Notes: generated by a model not told the origin, from the letters alone. DNA of 64,000 nucleotides from Schaalia sp. JY-X169 (GCF_014069575.1 NZ_CP059675.1:2170001-2234000), one strand, 5' to 3'. Positions 32,236 through 42,013 are shown, numbered from the stretch's first letter. A program made the numbers and translations.

Positions 32236-33448
32236 CCTCATCGATCGATTCCCCCAGCGACGGCCCCCTGTCATCGCTCAGGTGCCAGGCAGTCCACCCG
32301 TCCTCGCCATAGAAACCACAAGCGCGCAACGCCAATGAGGGATCACTGAATGCGCCTGCGGGAACTACGATCTGCCCTTCCAGAGAGAGCAGAGCTCCAG
32401 TAGGCGTCCGCGCCGCGGGCTGCAGCGAAAGGGTCACATCCGAACCGAGCATGCGCGCAAGCGCACGCAAACCAGCGGCATCGCGGCCAACGGCTACAAC
32501 CCCGGCGTTATGCCGAACATGCTCACGACGCGACCTACGCGTCGGCATCGGACTCACAGTTTCAAAGACAACTTCTTCACGCTTCTCGCGGCGCGACCAT
32601 CTGCTAGCCCGCGATGGGAATCCCGCCGCCGAAGCTCCCTTAGTGGAAGGTCGCTCCTGCACAACCGGGACAGAAGGCGATTGGGTGCTGCGGCGGGGCG
32701 CAGCAGTCTCACCCTGTGTCTGGGGCCTGGCTGAGCTCGAGCCCTGGCGCACCGAGGGATGCCGACGACGGCGTTCCAGCACGTCAGGAGTGGAATCGCC
32801 CTCGGACACATCCGTACGTCGGGTTTTTCGCGAAGTTGCCGCCAGGGCGGGGACAGGATTAGCGCTCTCCACAACCGGGGTGAAACGGTGGTTGTAAAGG
32901 CGCTGACCCACCGGGTCAACCTCAAGGAAGGCCCGCCCATTAGTTGTCTCACGGAGTGACATTTCATGGACCTCAACCCCGGAGGACGACAGTACGTCCA
33001 AGGCGGGACGCACGTCCGGTGCGATCTTGGCTGCTACAAGGATCATCCGGGGACCATTGGGCGGTGAAGTCGGCATCGACTCCCGGAATCGAGCCCACCC
33101 CTCCTTGAAACCTTCGATGCCTCTGGGATAGTGGTGCGCCAAGTCAGTCCATGACATTGCTGCAGAATCAGCCAGCCGGGACAGAGCATTGATGAGCCCG
33201 TCCGCGTCCAAGAGCTCAACCACTTCCACTGCGACAACCTGCCCGGCCGCATCCAGCGCGGTCAAGCGTGGAGCATCATCATTCGAGCCTGTACCGCCCT
33301 CCCAAGCAATGGGGAACAGTGGCCTAGAAACAATCTCTAAGACCTGCGACCGAACCGCCTGGAGAACGTCCGCAGTGAACCCATCGGGAACTTCACGCCC
33401 GAATTGTGCGGGGACTAGCCGACCGTTCTCTAGCTCAAAAAGCGCCAT
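32219..33448 (-). CDS. Conserved-type hypothetical protein with N- and C-terminal domains joined by a disordered linker
   Basis: A 409-aa protein, not recognised by name. Residues about 1-190 look folded (ALFELENGRLVPAQFGREV, PRLTALDAAGQVVAVEVVEL and RMILVAAKIAPDVRPALDVL). The pattern is faintly reminiscent of PD-(D/E)XK nuclease-like domains, but the position of the catalytic Lys (VEVK) is Val, so activity is not supported. Residues about 200-310 are Arg/Ser/Pro-rich and disordered. Residues about 320-409 form a second small domain ending ACGFYGEDGWTAWHLSDD. An AGGGG ribosome site precedes the ATG. It overlaps the hydrolase gene by 17 bp at the 3' end. Confidence 0.55.
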   Translation of the reverse strand: MALFELENGRLVPAQFGREVPDGFTADVLQAVRSQVLEIVSRPLFPIAWEGGTGSNDDAPRLTALDAAGQVVAVEVVELLDADGLINALSRLADSAAMSWTDLAHHYPRGIEGFKEGWARFRESMPTSPPNGPRMILVAAKIAPDVRPALDVLSSSGVEVHEMSLRETTNGRAFLEVDPVGQRLYNHRFTPVVESANPVPALAATSRKTRRTDVSEGDSTPDVLERRRRHPSVRQGSSSARPQTQGETAAPRRSTQSPSVPVVQERPSTKGASAAGFPSRASRWSRREKREEVVFETVSPMPTRRSRREHVRHNAGVVAVGRDAAGLRALARMLGSDVTLSLQPAARTPTGALLSLEGQIVVPAGAFSDPSLALRACGFYGEDGWTAWHLSDDRGPSLGESIDEVNQSQ

Positions 33449-33487
33449 GGTAAACCCCTAAAGCAATTTGGTTGTCGCCCTATTGTG

Positions 33488-33769
33488 TCACGCTGACCGC
33501 GGACGTAGGGGAACAAGGGGGCAACCCGCACAGTGAAGTGCAATCTCGGGCGATTTGCCCCCACCGCACGCACCCAGACCTGATGCACACAGGGACTCAG
33601 CGGGCATCAGTCTGCCTCGCCTGCTCAGGTCATCCACGATTATTTCGACGAGGACGGGGCTGAGGTTCTCAGCGGATGCAATCGCTGCCACAGTGCTCCC
33701 GCGGCGCAAATGTGCCTGGACACGACTCGCAACACCGAGCCTTTCGCCGCCCACCTCTGCTGGCCTCAC
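33488..33769 (-). CDS. feoC: FeoC-like protein (winged helix with four cysteines)
   Basis: A 93-aa protein starting at GTG 33769 (GAGG eight bases upstream), 10 bp after the feoB stop. The N-terminal half is a small winged helix (RVQAHLRRGSTVAAIASAEN, LSPVLVEIIVDDLSRRG). The C-terminal half carries Cys in a C-x6-C-x12-C-x2-C arrangement (LCASGLGACGGG, HCAGCPL). FeoC proteins are small winged-helix partners of FeoB with a Cys cluster that can bind Fe-S. Position directly after feoB supports the call. A longer frame reaching back into feoB is unlikely to be used. Confidence 0.75.
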   Translation of the reverse strand: MRPAEVGGERLGVASRVQAHLRRGSTVAAIASAENLSPVLVEIIVDDLSRRGRLMPAESLCASGLGACGGGKSPEIALHCAGCPLVPLRPRSA

Positions 33770-33779
33770 GGGGCGGACC

Positions 33780-35798
33780 TCACAGGAAGAGGCTTCCGAT
33801 TTGGAAGAAGCCAACCGCAAGAAGCCATGCCACAACCAACTGAACGGCAACTGCAGCCGTGGTGAGGCGCCCTCCAATTTGGCGAACCTGCTCTGCGACT
33901 GTCGCCAGACACGGAGTGTACGTGAGGACGAAAATCAGGAATGCCAATGCTCCAAGTGGCGCCGCGTCCCCCGCAGCTTCGCGGAAGGAATCCTGCACGA
34001 GGGCGGGCAAACTACCCAGGTCGGCCCCTCCGTCCTCGGCGTCTCCAGCGGCGGCCTCGTCCAGATTGTAGGAGACCACGATGGAGGAAATGACGGTTTC
34101 CTTCGCAACAAAGCCGGTCATTAACGCGCCGGTCATGTGCCACTCTCCGAAACCCGCCGGCTGGAAGATAGGCACCAGCATTTGCGCTGTCGCGCCGTAT
34201 GCAGAGTCCTCCATGGGAAGCTCCGGGTCCGCAAACCCATAGCCCGTGGTCGTTGGAATTGATGCCAGCACCCAAACCACCAGCGTCATTGCAACAATGA
34301 TCTTGCCGGCACCCTTCACGAAAGACCAGGACCGCAGCCAGGTCTTGTAAATTGTGGAGAGGATCCTGGGAACTCCGTACGGAGGAAGCACCAGCATCAG
34401 GGGCGCTTGTGTTTCGTTCTTCGTGAAGAACGGTCGCAAGACCAGCGCGCCCAGGACCACCATGATGATTGAGAGCATGTAAAGCCCGAAAACCACGGTT
34501 CCCGTGTGGTTTGGGAAAAAGATCCGCGCAATCATCAGGTAAATGGTCAGCCGCGCAGCGCAAGAGGTGTAGGGCGTGATCAGCACAGTGACGATACGCT
34601 GACGATTGTTCGGAAGCGTCCGCACCGCCGCCAGAGAGGGGAGGTTACATCCAAAACCCATGATCAGAGGCATGATGACACGGCCATCCAAACCAATCTT
34701 GCGCATCAGCCTGTCCCCAAGGAATGCAGCCCGAGCCATGTAGCCCGAGTCCTCCAACAGGGAAATCATCAAGAAGATCACGAACATCAGCGGCACGAAT
34801 GAGGCGACGACACCGAGGCCAGTCAGTACACCTCCGACTAAGAAACCTTGCACCCACGTGTCCTGCCAACCCGCAAGAGCCAGTAGGGAGTTGGCGAGGT
34901 TCGCGACAGAGATGGCGCCAGGAGCGTCGGAGGTGAAGAATCCGTCGAACAGGTCCATGACCGGTCCGATCCATTCACCCGCCACCTTGAAAAGCAGCCA
35001 CATCAGGGCAATGAAGACGGGGATTCCCAGCCAGGGGTTCAGTAGGACGCGGTCGATGCGGTCCGAGCGTGACATCTTCGCCGAGTCTGTCTCAGCGCGA
35101 CCCAACTTGGCTTCAGTCTTTTCCACCCAATCGAAGAGTTCCTCGACGCTTTCTCCGGGTTCGTGCGGATTGGGTTCGATTCCTCTTAGATAGGGGCGCA
35201 GAGCCAATCCGCGTGCCAGGAAGTCCTCCGCAGTAACCTTTGCCTTGTGCTCGCGCGGATCGATGGCCAGAACTGGGATGCCCAAGACATTGGCGAGGGC
35301 GTCCGTGTCTGTCCTCTCGCCCTCGGACTCAGCAATGTCATCAAGGGTGACGAGGGCGACCATCGGCCGACCCATCCGCGCCACTTGGGCGAGCAGATAG
35401 AGAGATCGCGTCAGGGCTGTTGCATCGAGAACGCAAACGACTAGGTCGACATCTCGACCCGAGGACGGGTCTGTGAAGGACCCCTGTGCGCCGGCGAGAG
35501 TGTCCACGACAACCTGCTCGTCAGGTGACTGGGCAACAAGAGAATAGGTGCCGGGCATGTCAACCACACGGGCACTGGTTCGCGCAGAGCGACCCACTGC
35601 AACTTCAACAGTCGTGCCCGGCGCGTTCACCACTGCCTGCCGTGCGCCGGTGATCAGATTGAAGACCGTTGACTTGCCGACGTTCGGGTTGCCAACCAAG
35701 AGGATCGTGGGCTCAACATGCGCTCCGCCTTTAGCAGTGCACTCTTGAACGGCGGTGCCCCCTGTAGCAGAGGACGGACCGCAATGCGGGCAGCTCAT
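33780..35798 (-). CDS. feoB: Ferrous iron transporter FeoB
   Basis: A 672-aa inner-membrane Fe(II) importer. A short Cys/His-containing N-terminal extension (MSCPHCG) precedes the G-domain: G1 VGNPNVGKST, G2 region NAPGTTVEVAVGR, G3 VDMPGTYSL and a G4-like VTLDD instead of the usual NxxD. A helical GDI-like segment and two Gate domains follow, with conserved Cys (MGFGCNLPSLAAVRTL, TPYTSCAARLTIY). The end is FLIFVLTYTPCLATVAEQ. The ATG overlaps the feoA stop (ATGA). It is in an operon feoA-feoB-feoC behind a DtxR-type box. Confidence 0.93.
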   Translation of the reverse strand: MSCPHCGPSSATGGTAVQECTAKGGAHVEPTILLVGNPNVGKSTVFNLITGARQAVVNAPGTTVEVAVGRSARTSARVVDMPGTYSLVAQSPDEQVVVDTLAGAQGSFTDPSSGRDVDLVVCVLDATALTRSLYLLAQVARMGRPMVALVTLDDIAESEGERTDTDALANVLGIPVLAIDPREHKAKVTAEDFLARGLALRPYLRGIEPNPHEPGESVEELFDWVEKTEAKLGRAETDSAKMSRSDRIDRVLLNPWLGIPVFIALMWLLFKVAGEWIGPVMDLFDGFFTSDAPGAISVANLANSLLALAGWQDTWVQGFLVGGVLTGLGVVASFVPLMFVIFLMISLLEDSGYMARAAFLGDRLMRKIGLDGRVIMPLIMGFGCNLPSLAAVRTLPNNRQRIVTVLITPYTSCAARLTIYLMIARIFFPNHTGTVVFGLYMLSIIMVVLGALVLRPFFTKNETQAPLMLVLPPYGVPRILSTIYKTWLRSWSFVKGAGKIIVAMTLVVWVLASIPTTTGYGFADPELPMEDSAYGATAQMLVPIFQPAGFGEWHMTGALMTGFVAKETVISSIVVSYNLDEAAAGDAEDGGADLGSLPALVQDSFREAAGDAAPLGALAFLIFVLTYTPCLATVAEQVRQIGGRLTTAAVAVQLVVAWLLAVGFFQIGSLFL

Positions 35799-36019
35799 TG
35801 TATGGCAGCGACCGAAATCTGCTGCAGGCTGCGGTGGTCCACAGCGATACGCGTTCCGGCAATGTTGAGGACGCGCCCACCAAACGCGGCCTTGTTCACC
35901 ACGGAGAACTTGGCGCCGACTCGGACGCCCAGCTCTTGCAGGCGAAGGTCGAATCTCCCGTCAACACTGACGTCAACAATTTGCGCCCGGGTATGTAGGG
36001 GGCACTTGGCAAGCTTCAT
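35795..36019 (-). CDS. feoA: Ferrous iron transport protein FeoA
   Basis: A 74-aa SH3-like protein that supports FeoB. The FeoA pattern is RLQELGVRVGAKFSVVNKAAFGGRVLNIAGTRIAVD in essence (residues 26-62, given here in pieces: RLQELGVRVGAKF, AFGGRVLNIAGTRIAV). There is no Shine-Dalgarno: the DtxR box ends only 6 bp before the ATG, so the mRNA is probably leaderless. It overlaps feoB by 4 bp. Confidence 0.93.
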   Translation of the reverse strand: MKLAKCPLHTRAQIVDVSVDGRFDLRLQELGVRVGAKFSVVNKAAFGGRVLNIAGTRIAVDHRSLQQISVAAIQ

Positions 36020-36025
36020 AAGTTA

Positions 36026-36044
36026 AATGGTAAGGCTTACCTAA
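36026..36044. promoter_or_regulatory. DtxR/IdeR-type iron box in front of feoA
   Basis: The minus strand reads TTAGGTAAGCCTTACCATT. The left half, TTAGGTAAG, matches the DtxR/IdeR consensus (TTAGGTTAGSCTAACCTAA) closely, and the right half is weaker. It lies 6 bp upstream of the feoA ATG, over the probable -10 (TACCAT). Iron-loaded DtxR would block the feo operon. Confidence 0.85.
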
Positions 36045-36249
36045 CCCCAAAAGCCATCTTTTCGCGCGGGATGCGTTGCGTAAATGGATGGTTTGCTCAC
36101 AGCCTGGGACCCTGGTCCTACACGGGGACCCTAACCTTCGTCCCACACCCAGCCCCTAGCACCCCCGCATTCACCTTTCGCCGCGCCAACCGCAGCCCCG
36201 GCCAGGGGTCATCCGCCCGTCCAGGGGTTACCCGCACAGCCAGACTCCG

Positions 36250-36329
36250 AAATGTATATGGCGGGGCGAAATGATCGCGTCGGGTACCTACCCCAGACGC
36301 ACATTTGGTCCCGTCATATACATTTCGCG
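36250..36329. repeat. Family B 80-bp palindromic element, copy 2
   Basis: AAATGT/AAATGA occur at 36250 and 36269, and ACATTT at 36301 and 36320 (both 19 bp apart). The outer arms are AAATGTATATGGCGGG and CCCGTCATATACATTT, with the centre GGGTACCTACCC. Relative to copies 1 and 3, both arms carry the change to ATATG/CATAT. It sits between ppdK and feoA (same strand). The rest of 36045-36249 and 36330-36432 holds no recognisable feature. Confidence 0.85.
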
Positions 36330-36432
36330 AGGGGGGCGCCGGTGGGCGGGTCAAACCGCGCAGCCGGCCTGGCCGGAACCGCCGACGCTGCGAGCAGGCG
36401 GTCGACGCGGGAATGTTGCCGGCTTAGGCATA

Positions 36433-36478
36433 GAAAGGGTCGGGCACCCCAGTTTTCACCCGAATGCCCGACCCATTT
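36433..36478 (-). terminator. Terminator after ppdK
   Basis: On the minus strand GGGTCGGGCA (36474-36465) pairs with TGCCCGACCC (36447-36438 region), with the stem extended by flanking bases and a TTTC tail. It begins about 27 bp beyond the ppdK stop codon. Confidence 0.75.
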
Positions 36479-36504
36479 CTAGCGACTAAACCTGCCTGTG
36501 AGAA

Positions 36505-39204
36505 CTAGCCCTGCATTACTGCAGCGCGACCCGCCTCAAGACGAGCCACCGGCACGCGGAACGGCGAGCACGACACGTAGTCAAGGCCGACCTTGTTGAA
36601 GAAGTGAATCGATGCCGGATCGCCACCGTGTTCACCACAGACACCCAACTTGAGGTCGGGCTTCGTGCTGCGGCCGCGTGCCACACCGATCTCAACAACC
36701 CGACCAACGCCATTGATGTCTATGGTTTCAAACGGAGAGACACCGAACACGCCAGCTTCGATGTACTCATCGAAGAACGCGCCCTCGACGTCATCGCGGG
36801 AGAAGCCCCACACCGTCTGCGTCAGGTCGTTCGTACCAAAGGAGAAGAAGTCCGCTTCGCGGGCCAGGTCCTGGGCCGTGACTGCGGCGCGTGGCAACTC
36901 AACCATGCAGCCAACCGGGATGCTTAGCTCGACGCCCGCAGCCTTCTCAACCGCCTCAATCTCAGGCTCAAGGAAGGAGCGCACCAACTGCTGCTCGCGG
37001 ATCGATGCAACCAGAGGCACCATAATCTCCGGACGGGGATCCAACCCCTCTGCCTTCAGCTCCGCGGTTGCCTCAGCAATCGCGCGGGCCTGCAGCTTGA
37101 ACAGACCCGGCAGGTACAGACCAAGGCGAACGCCGCGCAAGCCCAGCATCGGGTTGGCTTCATGGAGACGACGAACCTCAGTGAGCAGGCGTTCATCCTC
37201 AGCGGAGACTTCTTCACCCAGTGCCTTAGCAACTGCCGACTTCACTTCAAGTGTGGTGAGATCTGGAAGGAACTCGTGCAATGGCGGGTCGATCAGACGG
37301 ATCGTCATCGGCTTGCCGTCAAGGGTGCGGAGCATCTCGAGGAAGTCGCCCTTCTGCAACACCTCAAGGGCATCGAATGCTTCCTGCTGGTCGACTGAGC
37401 CGGCCTCAGAAAGAATGACGCGCTCGACAAGCGGACGACGGTCACCGAGGAACATGTGCTCGGTACGGCACAGGCCAATCCCCTGAGCACCAAAGTCAAT
37501 CGCATTGGTGGCATCCAACGGGTTGTCAGCATTGGCGCGAACCTGCAGGCGACGCACGGAATCCGCGTGAGTGAGGATGCGGTCAACCGACTCAATCAGT
37601 TCACGGGTCCCCTCATCGTCACCAGCGGCCTCCAAGCCAGCCTCAAGACCGTCATGCAGGTAGGTGGTAACAGCCGAATCCTCGACCTCAACAGCTCCGA
37701 GGAAGACCTCGCCAGTTGAACCATCAATGGTGATGATGTCATCCGTGGTGAGGACGTAGTCGCCAACCTTCAGGGTTCCTTCTGCGTCATTGATGAGCAG
37801 TTCGTCAGCACCCACAACACAGGTTGTGCCCATGCCACGCGCAACAACAGCAGCGTGCGAGGTCTTACCACCACGCGCCGTCAGCACGCCCTCGGCCGCA
37901 ACCATGCCTGGAAGGTCTTCCGGGTTGGTTTCACGACGCACCAGAACACACTTCACGCCCTCGGCTGCAAAAGCCTCTGCCTGGGCGTTGTTGAAGGCAA
38001 TACGACCACCAGCAGCCCCTGGTGACGCAGCCATACCCTTGGCAATCCGCACCTTCTCAGCCTTAGCCGAAATCTGCGGGAACATCAGGTTCGTCAACTG
38101 CTCACCGGTAACGCGCTCCAGCGCCTCATCACGGGTAATCAGCTTCTCATCAACCAACTGGGTCGCAACGCGGAACGCAGCGGCGGCCGTACGCTTACCG
38201 ACGCGAGTCTGCAACATCCACAGCTTGCCCTGTTGGATCGTGAACTCAATGTCGCACAGGTCCTGGTAGTGCGTCTCAAGCTTGCGCATGGTCGCGCGTA
38301 GTTCCTTGTAAGCAGCGGGATCCTGGGTCTCCAGCTCAGCCAGCGGCTCGGTGTTGCGAATACCCGCAACAACGTCCTCGCCCTGGGCATTCATCAGGTA
38401 GTCGCCGTACACACCGGAGTGCCCGGTGGAGGGGTCGCGCGTGAAGCAGACACCCGTGCCTGAGGTATCGCCAAGGTTGCCAAACACCATGGTCTGAACG
38501 TTGACGGCGGTACCCAGATCCTCAGGAATACGCTCACGACGACGGTAGATCTTGGCGCGCTCGGTATTCCAAGAACGGAACACAGCTTCGATTGCCATGT
38601 CCATCTGATCGCGCGGATCCTGTGGGAACTGCTTACCCGTCTCCCGCTCGACGATTTCCTTGTACGTTGCGACCAGGGTCTTCCAATCCTGCGCACCCAG
38701 TTCCGTATCCGCTGTAACACCGCGGTCTTCCTTGAGTTGCTCGAGGGCGTCACCGAAGAGGTCACCATCAATGTCGAGGACGGTCTTACCGAACATCTGG
38801 ATGAGGCGACGGTAGGAATCCCACGCAAAACGCTCATCGGCGTCCTTCGCCAGTCCCTCTACCGACTCATCGTTGAGGCCGATGTTGAGGACGGTTTCCA
38901 TCATGCCGGGCATGGAGAACTTTGCGCCGGAACGAACCGAAACAAGTAGTGGGTGAGTGGAGTCGCCAAGCTCCCGACCCATAGTCTCTTCAACTTTGCG
39001 AAGTTCCTTCGTTACCTCGGTTGAGAGCTCTTCCGGAACGTATCCGGACTCAAGGTAAACGCGGCAAGCTTCGGTAGTAATTGTGAATCCGGGGGGAACC
39101 GGAAGTCCCAGGCGAGTCATTTCGGCGAGGTTAGCGCCCTTTCCGCCCAGGAGATCCTTCTGATCCTTGTCACCCTGGGAGAAATCGTAAACATATTTGA
39201 CCAT
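36505..39204 (-). CDS. ppdK: Pyruvate phosphate dikinase
   Basis: An 899-aa enzyme interconverting pyruvate + ATP + Pi and PEP + AMP + PPi. Domains in order are an N-terminal ATP-grasp nucleotide-binding domain (KDLLGGKGANLAEM, RRRERIPEDLGTAVNVQTMV, GVCFTRDPSTG), the swivelling phospho-His domain (TARGGKTSHAAVVARGMG) and the C-terminal PEP/pyruvate barrel. The barrel includes IGLCRTEHMF, FFSFGTNDLTQTVWGFSRDD and the catalytic Cys in GVCGEHGGDP. Full length is normal. It could work in glycolysis (making ATP from AMP and PPi) or gluconeogenesis. Its PPi coupling matches the PPi-type PEPCK at the window start. Confidence 0.96.
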   Translation of the reverse strand: MVKYVYDFSQGDKDQKDLLGGKGANLAEMTRLGLPVPPGFTITTEACRVYLESGYVPEELSTEVTKELRKVEETMGRELGDSTHPLLVSVRSGAKFSMPGMMETVLNIGLNDESVEGLAKDADERFAWDSYRRLIQMFGKTVLDIDGDLFGDALEQLKEDRGVTADTELGAQDWKTLVATYKEIVERETGKQFPQDPRDQMDMAIEAVFRSWNTERAKIYRRRERIPEDLGTAVNVQTMVFGNLGDTSGTGVCFTRDPSTGHSGVYGDYLMNAQGEDVVAGIRNTEPLAELETQDPAAYKELRATMRKLETHYQDLCDIEFTIQQGKLWMLQTRVGKRTAAAAFRVATQLVDEKLITRDEALERVTGEQLTNLMFPQISAKAEKVRIAKGMAASPGAAGGRIAFNNAQAEAFAAEGVKCVLVRRETNPEDLPGMVAAEGVLTARGGKTSHAAVVARGMGTTCVVGADELLINDAEGTLKVGDYVLTTDDIITIDGSTGEVFLGAVEVEDSAVTTYLHDGLEAGLEAAGDDEGTRELIESVDRILTHADSVRRLQVRANADNPLDATNAIDFGAQGIGLCRTEHMFLGDRRPLVERVILSEAGSVDQQEAFDALEVLQKGDFLEMLRTLDGKPMTIRLIDPPLHEFLPDLTTLEVKSAVAKALGEEVSAEDERLLTEVRRLHEANPMLGLRGVRLGLYLPGLFKLQARAIAEATAELKAEGLDPRPEIMVPLVASIREQQLVRSFLEPEIEAVEKAAGVELSIPVGCMVELPRAAVTAQDLAREADFFSFGTNDLTQTVWGFSRDDVEGAFFDEYIEAGVFGVSPFETIDINGVGRVVEIGVARGRSTKPDLKLGVCGEHGGDPASIHFFNKVGLDYVSCSPFRVPVARLEAGRAAVMQG

Positions 39205-39328
39205 TTATCGATCAAGCCTCCGTGCTAGTTCGTCAGCGTCTACATGGACGCCGGATCGTCAGCGCCATCGCGACGCACGAGCCCAAGTTTAGCAACCAAA
39301 CGGAGTGAAACATCGGGCTGTATTGTGG

Positions 39329-39376
39329 CGCGGGCCTCTATGTGAGGGACTTTCGCCCCGCGCATAAAGGCCCGCG
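39329..39376. repeat. Inverted repeat downstream of clpC (possible terminator)
   Basis: CGCGGGCCTCTATG (39329-39342) and CATAAAGGCCCGCG (39363-39376) pair with one mismatch. It lies about 30 bp after the clpC stop on the minus strand but has no T-run, so a factor-dependent terminator or mRNA-stabilising hairpin is as likely. The rest of the 201-bp clpC-ppdK gap is featureless. Confidence 0.5.
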
Positions 39377-39405
39377 TAGTACCAAAGGTGTTCGCAGTCG
39401 AAACC

Positions 39406-41913
39406 CTAACCTTCGATGAGCAGTTCTTCTTTGGGGAAGACCGGGTTGACCTCACCGTTGAATGAGAACTCCTTCTTACCATCGACCTCGCGCACACCAA
39501 CCGTGACAACGTCACCTGGCTTGATTGTCCCAAACAGGATGCGCTCCGACACGGCGTCCTCGATATCCCGCTGGATAACGCGACGCAATGGACGTGCGCC
39601 GAGGACCGGATCGTAGCCACGTTCGGCCAGTAGTTCACGGGCCTCATCAGTGATCTGCAAGCCCATGTCCTGCTCCTGCATCCGCAGACGCAAGCGCCCA
39701 ATCATCAAATCCACGATCGTCTTGATGTCATCGCGGGTCAGTGGCGGGAACACCACGATCTCATCAACGCGGTTGAGGAACTCGGGGCGGAAGTGCTGAC
39801 GTAATTCCTCATTGACCTTGGACTTCATCCTGTCATAATCGTGGGTCAGCGAGTCTGACGACTGGAAGCCAGTCATGACACCCTTGTTGATGTCACGGGT
39901 CCCTAGGTTGGTGGTCATCAAGATGACCGTGTTCTTGAAGTCAACCTTGCGACCCTGGGAATCAGTCAGGTGGCCTTCCTCAAGGATCTGCAACAGTGAG
40001 TTGAAGATATCGGGGTGTGCCTTCTCAACCTCGTCAAACAGGACAACTGAGAACGGGCGACGACGAACCTTCTCCGTCAACTGTCCGCCCTCGTCGTAAC
40101 CAACGTATCCGGGAGGTGCACCGAACAGTCGCGAAGCAGTGTGCTTCTCAGAGAACTCCGACATATCCAACTGGATGAGGGCATCCTCATCCCCGAAGAG
40201 GAACTCAGCCAATGTCTTCGCGAGCTCAGTTTTACCAACACCCGTGGGCCCGGCAAAGATGAACGAACCACCGGGACGCTTCGGGTCTTTGAGCCCTGCG
40301 CGACTGCGTCGAATCGACTGCGCCAGAGCCTTGACGGCCTCTGACTGACCGACAACGCGACGGTGCAGTTCGTCTTCCATGTTGATCAACTTGGTCGTCT
40401 CAGTCTGCGTCAACTTCACGACTGGGATACCAGTCGACATGGCAAGAACCTGCGCAATGTCGTCCTCGGTGACCTCAAGAATCTCAGTCTCCCCCGCACC
40501 GCGCCACTGTGATTCCATTTCCTGGCGAGTAGCAGAAACCTTCTGCTCCTCATCACGCAAGGAGGCGGCACGCTCGAAGTCCTGATTGTCAATCGCGGCT
40601 TCTTTAGCGGTGCGAACCTGGGCGATCTTGTCATCCAGTTCGCGGATCTCCGGAGGCGCCGTCATGCGGCGAATACGCAGCCGTGCCCCAGCCTCGTCCA
40701 TCAGGTCAATGGCCTTGTCCGGCAAGAAACGATCCGAAATGTAACGATCCGCAAGCGCCGCAGACGCCTCAATCGCCTCATCCGTGATAACCACTTTGTG
40801 GTGTGCTTCGTAGCGGTCACGCAAACCCTTGAGGATCCCGACGGTCTCCTCCATCGTCGGCTCATCCACCTTGACGGGTTGGAAACGACGTTCGAGGGCG
40901 GCGTCCTTCTCAATGTGTTTGCGGTACTCATCCAGCGTTGTGGCACCGATGGTTTGCAGTTCGCCGCGCGCAAGCATGGGCTTGAGCATCTGCGCCGCAT
41001 CAATTGATCCCTCGGCAGCGCCGGCACCAACCAGCGTGTGGATTTCATCGATGAAGACAATGATGTCGCCGCGGGTGCGGATCTCTTTGAGAACCTTCTT
41101 GAGGCGCTCTTCGAAGTCACCACGGTAACGGGAACCAGCGACAAGCGAACCCATGTCGAGGCTGTAAATCTGCTTGTCCTTGATGGTTTCCGGAACGTCG
41201 CCGTGAACAATGGCCTGTGCGAGCCCCTCAACTACGGCGGTCTTACCAACGCCGGGCTCACCAATCAGAACCGGGTTGTTCTTGGTGCGCCGTGAGAGGA
41301 CCTGCATGACGCGTTCCATCTCATTTGAGCGCCCGATAACAGGATCAAGCTTGCCTTCGCGGGCAGCCTGGGTCAGGTTGCGACCGAACTGCTCCAAGAG
41401 GGCGGAGTTCCCGCGTTCCTTGTCACGGACCGGCGCGCCACTGGTGCCCACAGCCTCCCGCCCGTCACCCTGACTCTGATAGCCCTGCAGCAACTGCATG
41501 ACAGCCTTGCGGATCTTGGCGGGGTCAGCATCCAGCTTGTGGAGAACCTGCGCTGCGACACCGTCACCCTCTTTGAGGAGGCCGAGTAGCAAGTGTTCCG
41601 TGCCAATGTAGTTGTGCCCCAGCTGCAGGGCCTCACGGAACGACAGCTCGAAGACGCGCTTGGCTCGCGGAGTGAAGGGAATGTGGCCTTCCGCCGGCTT
41701 CTCACCCTCACCGATCAGCTCGGTGACTGCGAGTCGGGCGTCCTCGAGCTTGATGCCCGTCATCTCCATGGCTTTTGCGGCAACGCCGTCGCCCTCGTGA
41801 ATCAACCCGAGCAGGAGATGCTCGGTTCCGATGTAGTTGTGCTCCAGCCTGCGTGCTTCTTCCTGCGCGAGGACGATGACGCGGCGGGCTCGGTCAGTAA
41901 ACCGTTCAAACAT
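39406..41913 (-). CDS. clpC: ATP-dependent Clp protease ATP-binding subunit ClpC
   Basis: An 835-aa Hsp100 unfoldase that feeds ClpP. Two N-terminal Clp_N repeats ([20 protein letters not shown] and [20 protein letters not shown]), AAA-1 with GEPGVGKTA and [12 protein letters not shown], a middle UVR-like coiled region ([16 protein letters not shown]) and AAA-2 with GPTGVGKTE and [11 protein letters not shown] are all visible. The ClpP-binding loop would lie in the AAA-2 region ([10 protein letters not shown]-type surroundings). In actinobacteria ClpC is essential or nearly so and is the target of cyclomarin-type antibiotics. A ClgR-type box lies 100 bp upstream of the start. Confidence 0.95.
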   Translation of the reverse strand: MFERFTDRARRVIVLAQEEARRLEHNYIGTEHLLLGLIHEGDGVAAKAMEMTGIKLEDARLAVTELIGEGEKPAEGHIPFTPRAKRVFELSFREALQLGHNYIGTEHLLLGLLKEGDGVAAQVLHKLDADPAKIRKAVMQLLQGYQSQGDGREAVGTSGAPVRDKERGNSALLEQFGRNLTQAAREGKLDPVIGRSNEMERVMQVLSRRTKNNPVLIGEPGVGKTAVVEGLAQAIVHGDVPETIKDKQIYSLDMGSLVAGSRYRGDFEERLKKVLKEIRTRGDIIVFIDEIHTLVGAGAAEGSIDAAQMLKPMLARGELQTIGATTLDEYRKHIEKDAALERRFQPVKVDEPTMEETVGILKGLRDRYEAHHKVVITDEAIEASAALADRYISDRFLPDKAIDLMDEAGARLRIRRMTAPPEIRELDDKIAQVRTAKEAAIDNQDFERAASLRDEEQKVSATRQEMESQWRGAGETEILEVTEDDIAQVLAMSTGIPVVKLTQTETTKLINMEDELHRRVVGQSEAVKALAQSIRRSRAGLKDPKRPGGSFIFAGPTGVGKTELAKTLAEFLFGDEDALIQLDMSEFSEKHTASRLFGAPPGYVGYDEGGQLTEKVRRRPFSVVLFDEVEKAHPDIFNSLLQILEEGHLTDSQGRKVDFKNTVILMTTNLGTRDINKGVMTGFQSSDSLTHDYDRMKSKVNEELRQHFRPEFLNRVDEIVVFPPLTRDDIKTIVDLMIGRLRLRMQEQDMGLQITDEARELLAERGYDPVLGARPLRRVIQRDIEDAVSERILFGTIKPGDVVTVGVREVDGKKEFSFNGEVNPVFPKEELLIEG

Positions 41914-42013
41914 GGCAACCCCCCTGGGATGGTGTGGCCGGTAGTGCGGCGCGCACGCTCGGACGTGTGCGATCTGTGTTCAGCGTAGGGCGCCCAGGTG
42001 GGTACTGGGGCAA

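Noticed and set aside
36650-37486. 278-codon plus-strand frame antisense to ppdK
   Set aside because: Its Arg/Ser-rich translation has no family features, and it mirrors a complete ppdK. Long antisense frames are expected at this GC.
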